Source of the DNA: Neoroseomonas terrae
Lineage (GTDB): Bacteria; Pseudomonadota; Alphaproteobacteria; Acetobacterales; Acetobacteraceae
NCBI RefSeq assembly: GCF_018129025.1
Contig: NZ_JAAEDI010000013.1
Location: 62,001-126,000 of the forward strand
Direction of reading: 5' to 3'
Length of the DNA: 64,000 nucleotides
This document shows positions 17,213 through 26,109 of this stretch, one piece after another. Numbering within the stretch: the stretch's first letter is position 1; each line of letters starts with the position of its first letter. Under the pieces are notes generated by a model. The model did not search any database, was not told the origin of the DNA, and saw only the letters and a list, made by a program, of their open reading frames with translations. The position numbers and the translations under genes are program-made.

Positions 17213-17878
17213 TCACCCGCATCCAGCGATAAGTTGCACCACGGCATGCAGATCCTCCGCGACGGTCGCGCACAGCCGTCGATCCGCATCGCATGCCGGC
17301 ACGAGATCCGGCACCATCACCACCGTCATTCCCGCCGCCGCCGCGGCCCGGACGCCATGCGGCGAATCCTCCAGCGCCAGGCAGGTCCCGGGCGCCACGC
17401 CGAGTTGCTCCGCCGCCCGCAGGAACGGATCGGGTGCCGGCTTGCCGCGCGCATAGTCGCCCCGCGCCACCACCGCATCGAAGCGCCCCGCCAGCCCATG
17501 CGCGGCAAGGTTCCGCCGCACGGCCTCATGCGAGGAGGAGGTCGCGATCGCCCGCCGCAGCCCGAGCGCATCGAGCAGCGTGAGCAGTTCCGCGACACCG
17601 CGCTTCAGCGCGGGACCACCCGCCGCGTGCGCGGCGTAGTGCCGGCTCCAGCACGCCTCGAAATCGTCGATGCCGAAGCCCGTGCCGAAATGCGCGAGCA
17701 GCCGCGCCCGGTTGTCCACCGCGCTGCCGCCGATCAGGCTCAGGAACACGGCATCCGGCAGCACGCAGCCATGCTCGGCGGCGGCATCCTGGGCGGCGGC
17801 GCGGTGCAGCACCTCGGTATCGAACAGCAGCCCGTCCATGTCGAAGACGACGGCACCCGGCATGCGGAACGCGGTCAC
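17213..17878 (-). CDS. HAD-superfamily phosphatase/phosphomutase-like hydrolase
   Basis: Haloacid-dehalogenase fold, probably a sugar-phosphate phosphatase or beta-phosphoglucomutase-like enzyme. Motif I VFDMDGLLFDTE near the N-terminus, motif II in AIATSSS, motif III with GKPAPDPFLRAA and motif IV LALEDSPHGVRAA are intact. GTG 17878 overlaps the LysR stop as GTGA and is preferred; ATG 17863 is five codons inside and equally plausible by family alignment. Co-transcribed with the upstream LysR gene, which may regulate it. Confidence 0.88.
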   Translation of the reverse strand: MTAFRMPGAVVFDMDGLLFDTEVLHRAAAQDAAAEHGCVLPDAVFLSLIGGSAVDNRARLLAHFGTGFGIDDFEACWSRHYAAHAAGGPALKRGVAELLTLLDALGLRRAIATSSSHEAVRRNLAAHGLAGRFDAVVARGDYARGKPAPDPFLRAAEQLGVAPGTCLALEDSPHGVRAAAAAGMTVVMVPDLVPACDADRRLCATVAEDLHAVVQLIAGCG

Positions 17879-18768
17879 GACGCCCCGTCCCGCGCCAGAT
17901 GCTCCACCAGCCGCCGGGCATGCGGCGGCAGCGCCTCCAGCCCCCGCAGGCAGATCCCCAGCCGCCGCTCCGCCCAGGGATCGGCCAGCGCCACGGCGCG
18001 GATCGGCAGGCTGCGGCGGAACCGCTCGGCCGCTGTCCGGGGCACGATGCCCACCCCGGCCCCGGCGCCGACCATCCGGCACACCGCCTCGAAGCTGCGC
18101 AGCCGCACGCGCAACCGCAGCCGGCGCCGCGCCGCGGCCGCATGGCGCGACAGATGCTCCTGCAACGCGGATTCCTCGGGCAGGCCGATCACGTCATGGT
18201 CCAGCACCTCGCGGAACAGCACCGATCGCCGCGCCGCCAACGCATGCCTCCGCGGCACCACCACGACGAGCTGGTCCATGCGGAACGGCAGCAGCGCCAG
18301 CCCGGACGCTTCCGCCCAGTCCGCGATGATGCCGGCATCCGCCTGGCCCCCGCGCACGGCCTCGACGATCGCGGCACTCGGCCGTTCCTCCAGCAGCACA
18401 TCGACATTCGGATGCTCGGCGAGCCACGGCGCCAGCAGCTCCGGCAGGAACTCGCTGATCGCCGCCCCGTTGGCGAGCAGCCGCACCTCCCCCTTCAGCC
18501 CGCGCGCATGGTCGTCGAGCTCCCCCGCCATGCGTTCCAGCTGCTCGACGACCAGCCGCGCGTGATAGGCGAGCGCGCGCCCCGCCGCCGTCGGCTCGAC
18601 ACCGCGCCGCCGCCGCACCAGCAAAGCTGCGCCGAGCGTCTCCTCCATCCCCTTCACCCGCGCGCTCGCGGATGGCAGGGCGAGCGCTGAGCGGTCCGCC
18701 CCGCGCGTGATGCTGCCGGTCTCCACCACGGCGAGGAACAGGCGCAGGTCCGTCAGGTCGAAGCGCAT
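17875..18768 (-). CDS. LysR-family transcriptional regulator
   Basis: 297 residues from ATG 18768. The N-terminal winged helix (LTDLRLFLAVVETGSITRGADRSALALPSASARVKGMEETLGAALLVRR) is a standard LysR DNA-binding domain, followed by a PBP2-type effector domain. It is divergent from a secreted hydrolase-like gene and the tauE permease across 107 bp, and overlaps the HAD gene downstream, so it may control either unit. The effector is unknown. Confidence 0.93.
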   Translation of the reverse strand: MRFDLTDLRLFLAVVETGSITRGADRSALALPSASARVKGMEETLGAALLVRRRRGVEPTAAGRALAYHARLVVEQLERMAGELDDHARGLKGEVRLLANGAAISEFLPELLAPWLAEHPNVDVLLEERPSAAIVEAVRGGQADAGIIADWAEASGLALLPFRMDQLVVVVPRRHALAARRSVLFREVLDHDVIGLPEESALQEHLSRHAAAARRRLRLRVRLRSFEAVCRMVGAGAGVGIVPRTAAERFRRSLPIRAVALADPWAERRLGICLRGLEALPPHARRLVEHLARDGAS

Positions 18769-18875
18769 CTTTCTGCCTCTGCCTGCGCCGAAGGCAGGCT
18801 TGCGGAATGCCAGATTGTGGCGCCGCGGGGCGCTGCGCAACCTCGGTCCGTCACCGCCGAAGGATGCCGAACGCG

Positions 18876-19706
18876 ATGCGGAACCTGGTCGCCGCCGCGA
18901 TGCCGACCGCGAGGCGCAGCCTGCTAGCCGCCGCCCTCGCCACCGTCATGGCCGGCAGCGCCGCGGCCGAGGCGCCACCGGTCGCCGGCGGGCTAATCGC
19001 CGGCGCCGTTACCTCGCCCGCGACGGCCGCCAGGCACCGCGTCCCGGCCGTGCTGATCCTGGCCGACGCCCCCGGCGCCGATGCGCGGGCCGACGGCTAT
19101 GTCCACGAACTCACCGCAGCCGGCCTGCTGGTCATGGAGGCCGACGCCCACGCCATCGCCGAGGCGACCGGGCTGCCGGCCACCGAGGCCGGCCTCGCCG
19201 CCGCCGCGTCTCTGGCAGTCCGCGCCCTGGCCCATGACCCGCGCGCGGCGCCGGGGCGGATCGGCGTGCTCGGTTTCGGGGAAGGCGGCCGCGCGGCGCT
19301 GCTCGCCGTGCCCGACCCCACGGGGGCCGACGCCATTGCCGCGCGCGCCGTGCTCTATCCCGGCTGCATCGGCCTCGCCGACACGCTGCGCGCGCACCAC
19401 CCCACCATCGCGACCCCGGTGCTGCTGCTGCATGGCGACCGCGACGCCGCCAACCCGCCCGCCGCCTGCGCGGAGACCGCCGCCGTCCTCGCTGCCTGGG
19501 TACCGACCGAACGCCGGCAACTCGCCGGCGCCGCCTATGCCTGGGACCGCCCGGCCTACGGCGCCGACCGTTTCGCCCTGCTGCCGGTCCCCGGCGGAGA
19601 TGGACGCATCCCCGGCGTGCCGCACCAGCGCCTCGCCGCCGAATCCGCCGCCCGCGTCGCCCGCTGGATGGCCCGGACCCTTGCCCCGGAGGCCGCCCGG
19701 CCGTGA
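18876..19706 (+). CDS. Secreted dienelactone-hydrolase-like protein lacking the nucleophile
   Basis: 276 residues with an N-terminal signal sequence (about 1-32, cleavage near AAAEA). The alpha/beta-hydrolase core matches the dienelactone hydrolase/prolyl-oligopeptidase-like family: LYPGC (161-164), HGDRD (186-190) and a late GAAYAWD. However, the nucleophile elbow reads GFGEGG (133-138), with Gly135 where Ser or Cys is expected, and the catalytic His is Tyr221. Asp190 is kept. It is therefore probably not a hydrolase. Starts at 18864 or 18900 are possible. Overlaps tauE by ATGA. Confidence 0.75.
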   Translation: MRNLVAAAMPTARRSLLAAALATVMAGSAAAEAPPVAGGLIAGAVTSPATAARHRVPAVLILADAPGADARADGYVHELTAAGLLVMEADAHAIAEATGLPATEAGLAAAASLAVRALAHDPRAAPGRIGVLGFGEGGRAALLAVPDPTGADAIAARAVLYPGCIGLADTLRAHHPTIATPVLLLHGDRDAANPPAACAETAAVLAAWVPTERRQLAGAAYAWDRPAYGADRFALLPVPGGDGRIPGVPHQRLAAESAARVARWMARTLAPEAARP

Positions 19707-20443
19707 TGACCGACCCGACCATGCTGGCCGCGATCGCGGTCGTCTTCGTCCTTGCCGGCGTCGTGAAGGGCGTGGTGGGGCTCGGCCTGCCGACGCTCGC
19801 GATGGGGCTGCTGACGCTCGCCGTCGCGCCGGCCGAGGCGGCGACGCTGCTGCTCGCCCCTTCCTTCGTCACCAATGCCTGGCAGATGGCGGCCGGCCCA
19901 TACCTGCCGGGGCTGGTGCGGCGGCTCTGGCCGATGCTGGCGGGTGTCGTGATCGGCACGGTCGCCGGCGCGGGCTCGCTGACCGGCGGCAGCCCGGCGG
20001 CGACGGCCGGGCTCGGGCTCGTGCTGATGCTCTATGCGGCGGTGGCGCTCTGGGCGCCTCGGCTGCGCGTGCCGGCGGGCGCGCAGGGCTGGGCCGGGCC
20101 GGTGGTGGGCGTGACGACCGGCCTCGTCACCGGCGCGACCGGCGTCTTCGTCGTCCCGGCCGTGCCTTACCTCCAGGCCATCGGACTGGAGAAGGATGAG
20201 CTGGTGCAGGCGCTCGGCCTGTCCTTCACCGTCTCGACCGTCGCGCTGGCGATCGGCCTTGCCCTTCATGGCGGCTTCGCAACCGGCGAGGCGCTTGCCT
20301 CCCTGATCGCCCTCGCGCCGGCGATGGCCGGCATGTGGCTCGGCCAGCGCATCCGGGCGCGGATCTCGCCGCCGACCTTCCGCTTCTGGTTCCTCGTCTC
20401 GCTCGGGGTGCTGGGCGCGTGGCTGGCCTGGCGGGCGATCTGA
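19703..20443 (+). CDS. TauE/SafE-type membrane permease
   Basis: Eight-span inner-membrane protein of the sulfite-exporter TauE/SafE (4-toluene sulfonate uptake-like) family, 246 residues. Two homologous halves are seen, each starting with a Gly-rich pattern: AGVVKGVVGLGLPTLAMGLL and VGVTTGLVTGATGVFVVPAVPYLQ. The exported substrate could be a sulfonate, sulfite or sulfoacetate, but members vary. The start overlaps the hydrolase-like gene (ATGA), so membrane and periplasmic partners are made together. Confidence 0.9.
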   Translation: MMTDPTMLAAIAVVFVLAGVVKGVVGLGLPTLAMGLLTLAVAPAEAATLLLAPSFVTNAWQMAAGPYLPGLVRRLWPMLAGVVIGTVAGAGSLTGGSPAATAGLGLVLMLYAAVALWAPRLRVPAGAQGWAGPVVGVTTGLVTGATGVFVVPAVPYLQAIGLEKDELVQALGLSFTVSTVALAIGLALHGGFATGEALASLIALAPAMAGMWLGQRIRARISPPTFRFWFLVSLGVLGAWLAWRAI

Positions 20444-20622
20444 TCGGTCGCCTGCACGGCCGACGGTTTCTTTCATACTCACGGTACGTTTGCGCTGACG
20501 AACGCGGCGGGGCCCCCTGCCGGGGGCGGTCGCAGGTTCAGCGACGCCGAAATCCGCGGCGCCTGCGGCAGCCCGACGACACGCCCGCCCTGCCGAATAC
20601 GCGGGCGGCCGCTCCGCCGTGT

Positions 20623-21375
20623 TCAGGGCCGACCACGCGCCGTTCTCCGGGCGGCGTGCCGTTCGGGCGGGGCAAGCCGCGCCTCGAACCAATCCGCCAA
20701 TGCCTCGGCGGCGAGTAGCGTCGTCTCGTGATCCGGCGTTGCACGGATCCGATCCGCGCCCGCGGGATCAGGCAGCATCGGCGCGATCCCCTGCGCATCC
20801 CAGGCGTGGCCCGCACCGGGCAACAGGCGGAGCACGACCCCGGGCGGCAGAAGCAGCGCATCGCAACCCCCGGCCACCGCGGCGCCCTGAAGGATCAGGG
20901 CCTCGCCCTCCGGCGGCAGGTCGAGCTCGACGCAACCGGGGTAGAGCGCAGCGACGGCGACGGCTACGCCCCCGCTTCGCAAGGCGGCGCGTCCGCCCGC
21001 GCCGAAGCCGATCAGGCCAACCCGCAGCCCGGCCGGCCCGGCCGCGGAAGCCCAACCGAGGGCCACGATGGCCGCATCGGCGCTGGTTGCGGCGTCGTGC
21101 AGCGTCCCCTGCGTCTCGACGCCGTCGTCGAAGCCCAGGACGAGGCTGGCGATGCCGCGCGCCAGCAGGCTATCCACATAGGGATCGGTACGGAGATCCT
21201 CGCCCAGCGTATCCGGCAGCATGATGACGAGCGGCGTTGCCGCGCCCGCGCCGTCGGGGAGCACGAGCCGCCCGGTGCCAGCAGGCATCGGCAGGGACAG
21301 CATCACCACCAGCGGCTCGGCGCGCGCGGCGGAGATCAGCAGGCAGGCCGCGACAGCCAGGAATGCGCGCATCAT
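20623..21375 (-). CDS. Second secreted hydrolase-like protein lacking the nucleophile
   Basis: 250 residues with a signal sequence (about 1-19, ending ARA). It is a distant paralogue of the protein at 18876-19706: same order of DAATSAD helix, GFGAGG elbow (123-128), LYPGC (145-148) and GAGHAWD (188-193). The nucleophile position is Gly125 and the acid position appears to be Val167, while His190 is kept. Thus each paralogue retains a different triad residue. It lies on the opposite strand, converging on tauE across 179 bp in which I see nothing. ATG 21375 or 21372 may be the start. Confidence 0.7.
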   Translation of the reverse strand: MMRAFLAVAACLLISAARAEPLVVMLSLPMPAGTGRLVLPDGAGAATPLVIMLPDTLGEDLRTDPYVDSLLARGIASLVLGFDDGVETQGTLHDAATSADAAIVALGWASAAGPAGLRVGLIGFGAGGRAALRSGGVAVAVAALYPGCVELDLPPEGEALILQGAAVAGGCDALLLPPGVVLRLLPGAGHAWDAQGIAPMLPDPAGADRIRATPDHETTLLAAEALADWFEARLAPPERHAARRTARGRP

Positions 21376-21576
21376 CGGCACATCTTTTCCGTTGTGATTT
21401 AGCAATGAGCATCCGTTGCATCCCGCCAGCCGGCAGTGAGCGAGGTCTCAGGCCGGAGCGCGGTGATACGCATGGCGCGTTCCAGGCATTGGCATAGGCG
21501 CGGCTCCGCGGCGCGGGGCTTCCGGACCGTCAGCGCCGGTGCGACAAGGGCGACCGACCCGTAAGGAGATGCCGCC

Positions 21577-22911
21577 ATGCCCGCAGACCGTTACGACCTG
21601 ATCCTCCGCGGCGGCCATGTCGTCATGCCCTGGGGCGTCGAGACCGCCGACGTCGCCGTGCGCGACGGCCGCATCGCGACGCTCGGCAACCTCCGCCATG
21701 CCGAGGCAGCCGAGACGATCGACTGCGCCGGCCTGCACGTCCTGCCCGGCCTGATCGACCCGCATGTGCATCTGCGCGACCCGGGCGACCCGGCGGTGGA
21801 ATCCATCGAGACTGGCACCAAGGCGGCCATCCTCGGCGGCCTGACCGCCGTGTTCGACATGCCGAACACCGCGAAGTCCGTGGTGAACCGCGAGATCCTC
21901 GACGAGAAGCGCGCCTTTCTCGAAGGCCGCGCCTGGTGCGATGTCGGGCTCTATGTCGGCGCCTCGAAGAAGAACATCGCCGAGCTCGCGGAACTGGAAC
22001 TCCAGCCGAATGTCTGCGCGGTGAAGGTCTTCGCCGGCTCCTCCACCGGGGACCTGCTGGTCGAGGACGATGCGAGCCTCGAAGCCGTCATGCGCTCCGG
22101 CCGCCGGCGCATCTGCTACCACTCCGAGGACGAGTACCGTCTGCAGGAACGGAAGCCGATGTTCACCGTCGGCATGCCGCATCGGAACCACATGGAATGG
22201 CGCGACGTGGAAACCGCCATGCTCGGCACGAAGCGGCTGATGGCGATCGCCCGCAAGACCGGCCGCGCCGCGCATATCCTGCACGTCTCGACCGCCGAGG
22301 AACTCGCCTACCTCCGCGACTTCCGCGATGTCGCGACGGTCGAGGTGCTGCTGAACCACCTGACCCAGACCGACGAGGCCTATGACCGCCTCGGCGGCTA
22401 TGCCGTGATGAACCCGCCGATCCGCGACCAGCGTCACCTCGACGCCGCCTGGGCGGCGGTGAATGACGGCACGGTGGACTGCATCGGCTCCGACCACGCG
22501 CCGCATTCGCGCGAAGCCAAGGAGCGCCCCTGGCCGAACACCGCGGCGGGGCTCACCGGCGTGCAGACGCTGGTGCCGCTCATGCTCGACCACGTCACCA
22601 GCGGCCGGCTGTCGATCTCGCGGCTGGTGGACCTGATGTGCGCCGGCCCGGCGCGCGTCTATGGCGCGCTGAACAAGGGCCGCCTCGCCGCCGGCTACGA
22701 TGCGGACTTCACGCTGGTGGACCTGAAGCGCCAGCGGATGATCCGCAACGACTGGCTGGCCACCCCCGCCGGCTGGACGCCCTTCGACGGCACGGTCTGC
22801 ACCGGCTGGCCCGTCGCGACCATCATCCGCGGCACCGCGGTGATGCGGGAGGACGAGGTGCTGGGCGCGCCGATCGGCAAGCCGGTGGCCTTCGCGGACA
22901 CCCATCGGTGA
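21577..22911 (+). CDS. pyrC: Dihydroorotase
   Basis: Cyclic amidohydrolase closing N-carbamoyl-aspartate to dihydroorotate in pyrimidine synthesis. 444 residues behind AAGGAG. Metal ligands are visible as DPHVHLRDPG (about 61-70), the carboxylated Lys in AVKVFAGSSTG, HILHVSTAEE and SDHAPH. The pattern fits the long dihydroorotase class (TIGR00857 type) rather than the short E. coli PyrC; an allantoinase or hydantoinase role is less likely but not excluded. Overlaps the nitroreductase gene by GTGA. Confidence 0.9.
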   Translation: MPADRYDLILRGGHVVMPWGVETADVAVRDGRIATLGNLRHAEAAETIDCAGLHVLPGLIDPHVHLRDPGDPAVESIETGTKAAILGGLTAVFDMPNTAKSVVNREILDEKRAFLEGRAWCDVGLYVGASKKNIAELAELELQPNVCAVKVFAGSSTGDLLVEDDASLEAVMRSGRRRICYHSEDEYRLQERKPMFTVGMPHRNHMEWRDVETAMLGTKRLMAIARKTGRAAHILHVSTAEELAYLRDFRDVATVEVLLNHLTQTDEAYDRLGGYAVMNPPIRDQRHLDAAWAAVNDGTVDCIGSDHAPHSREAKERPWPNTAAGLTGVQTLVPLMLDHVTSGRLSISRLVDLMCAGPARVYGALNKGRLAAGYDADFTLVDLKRQRMIRNDWLATPAGWTPFDGTVCTGWPVATIIRGTAVMREDEVLGAPIGKPVAFADTHR

Positions 22912-23570
22912 CAGCCGAGGAGGCGATCGCCTCCCGCCGCTCCATCCGCGCCTTCCTCCCGACGCCGGTGCCGCGCGAGGATGTCGAGCACCTGCTCGAC
23001 ATCGCCGCCCGCGCCCCGTCGGGGACGAACATGCAGCCCTGGCGCGGCTATGTGCTGGCTGGCGAGCCCCTGAAGCGGCTCTCGGCCGCGTTGGTCGCGG
23101 CGCATGCGCCGCCCGAGGCCGAGTACCGCTACTACCCCGAGAGCTTCCCCGAGCCTTACCTGTCGCGCCGCCGCAAGGTCGGCTGGGACCTCTATGGCCT
23201 GCTCGGCATCGCGCGCGGCGAAACGGAGAAGATGCGGCGCCAGCATGACCGCAACTTCGACTTCTTCGGCGCCCCGGTCGGCATCATCTTCACCATAGAC
23301 CGCCGGCTCGAGATCGGGTCCTGGCTCGATTACGGCTTCTTCCTCGGCAACCTGACGGTCGCCGCGCGCGGCCTGGGGCTCGACACCTGCCCGCAGGCCG
23401 CCTTCGCGCCCCAGCACCGCATCATCCGCGACCACGTGCCCATCCCCGAGGAGGAGGTCGTCGTCTGCGGCATGGCGATCGGCCACGCCGATCCGGGCGC
23501 CCCGGAGAACACGCTGACCACCGAACGCGCCCCGGCGCGGGAGTTCTGTCGCTTCCTGGGCTGGGAATGA
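22908..23570 (+). CDS. Nitroreductase family protein
   Basis: FMN-dependent NAD(P)H oxidoreductase, 220 residues from GTG 22908 (GTGA overlap with pyrC). The N-terminal SRRSIRAFLPTPVP with FMN-contacting Arg residues, RAPSGTNMQPW, and the C-terminal GLGLDTCPQAAF block are characteristic. The natural substrate is unknown; association with pyrC and a permease raises the idea of pyrimidine catabolism, but that is only context. Confidence 0.92.
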   Translation: MTAEEAIASRRSIRAFLPTPVPREDVEHLLDIAARAPSGTNMQPWRGYVLAGEPLKRLSAALVAAHAPPEAEYRYYPESFPEPYLSRRRKVGWDLYGLLGIARGETEKMRRQHDRNFDFFGAPVGIIFTIDRRLEIGSWLDYGFFLGNLTVAARGLGLDTCPQAAFAPQHRIIRDHVPIPEEEVVVCGMAIGHADPGAPENTLTTERAPAREFCRFLGWE

Positions 23571-24442
23571 TGCCGCCGCTGACCGGCGCGGCGCTGTGGG
23601 TCCGGCTGATCACCATTGCCGCGCTGTGGGGCGGCGCCTTCCCGCTCATCCGCTACCTGACCGGCTTCCTGTCCCCCTTCGCCATGGCCGGCGTGCGCGG
23701 CGTGCTGGCGGCGATCGTCGTCTTCCTGTTCCTGTGGATGCGCGGCCAGCTTGGCGGCATCACGCGGAAGGTGGCGATCGGCGCACTCGTGCTCGGCACC
23801 TTCAGCGGCGTGCTGCCCAACACGCTGATCCCCATCGCCCTGCAACGGATGGAAGCCGCACCCGCCTCGCTGATCCAGGCGACCGGGCCGCTCATCATCA
23901 CCTTGCTCGCCGGGCTGCTGCTGCCGGGGGAGAAGCCGACGCGGCGAATGATGCTCGGCATCGGCATCGGCTTCTGCGGCATCGCGCTGGTGATCGGGCC
24001 GGGCGGCCTCGGCGGCGGTACGGCCTTCGGTGCGATGCTGATCCTCGCCGCGACGACCTCCTACGCCATCAGCACCGTCTGGGTGCGGATGGCCCCGCGC
24101 GGGCCGGCGGCGGCGCTGGCCCTCGGGCAACAGACAGTGTCGGGCGTCATCTCGGGCAGCCTGGCAATGGCGGTGGACGGGCCGCAGGCGCTGGTCCAGC
24201 CGACGGAGGTCTGGGTCCTTGCCGTGGTGCTCGCCATCTTCGCCACCGCCATCCCGCTGACGCTGTTCCTTGGCCTCGCCACGCGGGCCAAGGCGGCGGA
24301 TGCGGCGATGGTGGGCTACCTCCAGCCCGTGTTCGCGACGCTGATCGCCGCCGCCTGGCTCGGCGAGGTGCCGTCCTGGCAGGTCGTCGCCGGCGGCGTG
24401 GTGGTGCTGGCGGGCGTCGCGGTGGTCACGACCCGGCGCTGA
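23567..24442 (+). CDS. EamA/DMT-family permease
   Basis: Ten-span drug/metabolite transporter, 291 residues, with two EamA repeats (about 12-140 and 155-288). The N-terminal IAALWGGAFPLIRYLTGFLSPF is typical. Starts ATGATG overlapping the nitroreductase stop, completing the pyrC-nitroreductase-permease operon. Its last 17 bp overlap the end of the convergent NTF2-like gene. The substrate is unknown. Confidence 0.92.
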   Translation: MMPPLTGAALWVRLITIAALWGGAFPLIRYLTGFLSPFAMAGVRGVLAAIVVFLFLWMRGQLGGITRKVAIGALVLGTFSGVLPNTLIPIALQRMEAAPASLIQATGPLIITLLAGLLLPGEKPTRRMMLGIGIGFCGIALVIGPGGLGGGTAFGAMLILAATTSYAISTVWVRMAPRGPAAALALGQQTVSGVISGSLAMAVDGPQALVQPTEVWVLAVVLAIFATAIPLTLFLGLATRAKAADAAMVGYLQPVFATLIAAAWLGEVPSWQVVAGGVVVLAGVAVVTTRR

Positions 24443-24833
24443 CCTGCGCGATCCAGTCCTGCAGGTTGTAGTGCATCGTCACGCGGGCGATGCGCCCGTC
24501 GCGAATGTCGTAGAAGGCCCCCGCCGGCAGGCGGTACGCCTGCCCGCGCGCCGCCGGCAGCCCCTCATCGGTCGCGAGGTACTCGCCCTCGACGACGAAC
24601 TCCGCCGCCGCCCGCGTGCCGGTCCGTTCCGCCATCACGACGATGTCCACAAGCGTCTCGCGATAGCACCGATCCATCCGGGCCATGAAGGCGCCGAAGG
24701 CATCGCGCCCGACCTCCCGCCCGCTCTGGTTCACGTCATGGGCGACGTCATCCGTCAGCAGGGCCAGCATGGCCGCCCTGTCGCCCCGGTTGAAGGCGTC
24801 CAGATAGGAACGGATCAGGGCTGCGGCATCCAA
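24426..24833 (-). CDS. NTF2/ketosteroid-isomerase-like protein
   Basis: 135 residues from TTG 24833, chosen because GGAG precedes it and the family N-terminus (LIRSYLDAFNRGD) follows. ATG 24914 is in frame but would give a cysteine-rich tail and run into the glyQ promoter area. The protein has the SnoaL-like pattern with DDVAHDVNQSG and a final VTMHYNLQDWIAQV strand, as seen in ketosteroid-isomerase-related proteins. Function unknown. Confidence 0.8.
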   Translation of the reverse strand: MDAAALIRSYLDAFNRGDRAAMLALLTDDVAHDVNQSGREVGRDAFGAFMARMDRCYRETLVDIVVMAERTGTRAAAEFVVEGEYLATDEGLPAARGQAYRLPAGAFYDIRDGRIARVTMHYNLQDWIAQVSAGS

Positions 24834-24925
24834 GGCGGGGGCTCCATCGCGGGCGGTTTTCTTGCCGAGGGGTAGCCCTACCCCTATAGGTGCACTGCAA
24901 CAACACCAGCACACCCGGATTGCCC

Positions 24926-25789
24926 ATGCCGCAGAAGCCGCCGAGCTTCCAGGACATCATCCTGCGCCTCCATCGCTTCTGGTCGGAGCGCGGCTGCGTC
25001 ATCCTCCAGCCCTACGACATGGAAGTCGGCGCCGGCACGTTCCATCCTGCGACCACGCTGCGGGCGTTGGGTCCGAAGCCATGGAAGGCGGCCTATGTGC
25101 AGCCCTCCCGCCGGCCCTCCGACGGTCGTTACGGCGAGAACCCGAACCGGCTGCAGCACTACTACCAGTACCAGGTCATCCTGAAGCCCTCGCCCGCCGA
25201 CCCGCAGGCGCTGCTGATCGAGAGCTACCGCGCGCTCGGCATCGACCCCGCTTTGCACGACATCCGCTTCGTCGAGGATGATTGGGAAAGCCCGACGCTG
25301 GGCGCCTGGGGCCTCGGCTGGGAAGTGTGGTGCGACGGAATGGAGGTGACGCAGTTCACCTATTTCCAGCAGGTCGGCGGCATCGCCTGCGAGAAGCCTT
25401 CCGCCGAGCTGACCTACGGCCTCGAACGCCTGGCGATGTACATCCAGGGCGTGGAGAACGTGTACGACCTCGCCTTCAACGACGATGGCGTAAAGTATGG
25501 CGAGGTCTTCCTGCGGGCCGAGAAGGAATACTCCGCCCATAATTTCGAGTTCGCCGACACCGGCATGCTGTTCCGCCATTTCGAGGATGCGGAGAAGGAA
25601 TGCGCCGCCCTGCTGGAACGGAAGCTGGCCCTGCCGGCCTATGACCAGTGCATCAAGGCGTCGCATCGCTTCAACCTGCTGGATGCGCGGGGTGCGATCA
25701 GCGTGACCGAACGCGCCGCCTATATCGGCCGCGTGCGGACCCTCGCCAAAGGCTGCTGCGAGGCCTGGCTGGCGGGGGAGACGGCGTGA
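24926..25789 (+). CDS. glyQ: Glycyl-tRNA synthetase alpha subunit
   Basis: Catalytic-core subunit of the alpha2beta2 bacterial glycyl-tRNA synthetase. 287 residues from ATG 24926; ATG 24890 would add 12 unlike residues. The hallmark sequence [39 protein letters not shown] is followed by [32 protein letters not shown], all intact. In other alphaproteobacteria glyS follows directly; here a vapBC pair lies between. Confidence 0.97.
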   Translation: MPQKPPSFQDIILRLHRFWSERGCVILQPYDMEVGAGTFHPATTLRALGPKPWKAAYVQPSRRPSDGRYGENPNRLQHYYQYQVILKPSPADPQALLIESYRALGIDPALHDIRFVEDDWESPTLGAWGLGWEVWCDGMEVTQFTYFQQVGGIACEKPSAELTYGLERLAMYIQGVENVYDLAFNDDGVKYGEVFLRAEKEYSAHNFEFADTGMLFRHFEDAEKECAALLERKLALPAYDQCIKASHRFNLLDARGAISVTERAAYIGRVRTLAKGCCEAWLAGETA

Positions 25790-25808
25790 GCTTGAACGGC
25801 GCCTCAGT

Positions 25809-25838
25809 TTCTACCATATCAGGGCGTCATTCTACCAT
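25809..25838 (+). promoter_or_regulatory. Candidate VapB operator, direct repeat
   Basis: TTCTACCAT occurs at 25809-25817 and again at 25830-25838, offset exactly 21 bp (two helical turns), just upstream of vapB. This spacing places both sites on the same DNA face and fits autoregulation by a VapB-VapC complex. No other function is evident. Confidence 0.5.
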
Positions 25839-25848
25839 GGAGGGTGCC

Positions 25849-26109
25849 ATGGGCCAGCTGAACATCAAGGACGAGGCGCTGATCGCCGAGGCCAAGGAAC
25901 TCGCGGCGCTGCTCGGCACGTCGGCGACGGGCGCGGTGCGCGAGGCGGTGCATGAGCGCCTGGCCCGGGAGAAGGCGGTGCGGGACGACCGGAAGCAGCG
26001 CATGTACGACGAGATCATGGCGATAGCCGAGCGCGCCTCGAAGCTCGTCCCCCCCGGTGTCACCAGCGACCATAGCGACCTCTACGACGAGAACGGCCTG
26101 CCGCGGTGA
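25849..26109 (+). CDS. vapB: VapB-family antitoxin
   Basis: 86 residues from ATG 25849 behind GGAGGG; ATG 25837 lies before that site. N-terminal LNIKDEALIAEAKELAALLGTSATGAVREAVHERL is a ribbon-helix-helix DNA-binding region of the Rv0623-like antitoxins, followed by a C-terminal toxin-wrapping tail ending DLYDENGLP, which is the usual antitoxin ending. Overlaps vapC by GTGA. It lies 59 bp after glyQ and on the same strand, inside the glyQ-glyS operon. Confidence 0.92.
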   Translation: MGQLNIKDEALIAEAKELAALLGTSATGAVREAVHERLAREKAVRDDRKQRMYDEIMAIAERASKLVPPGVTSDHSDLYDENGLPR

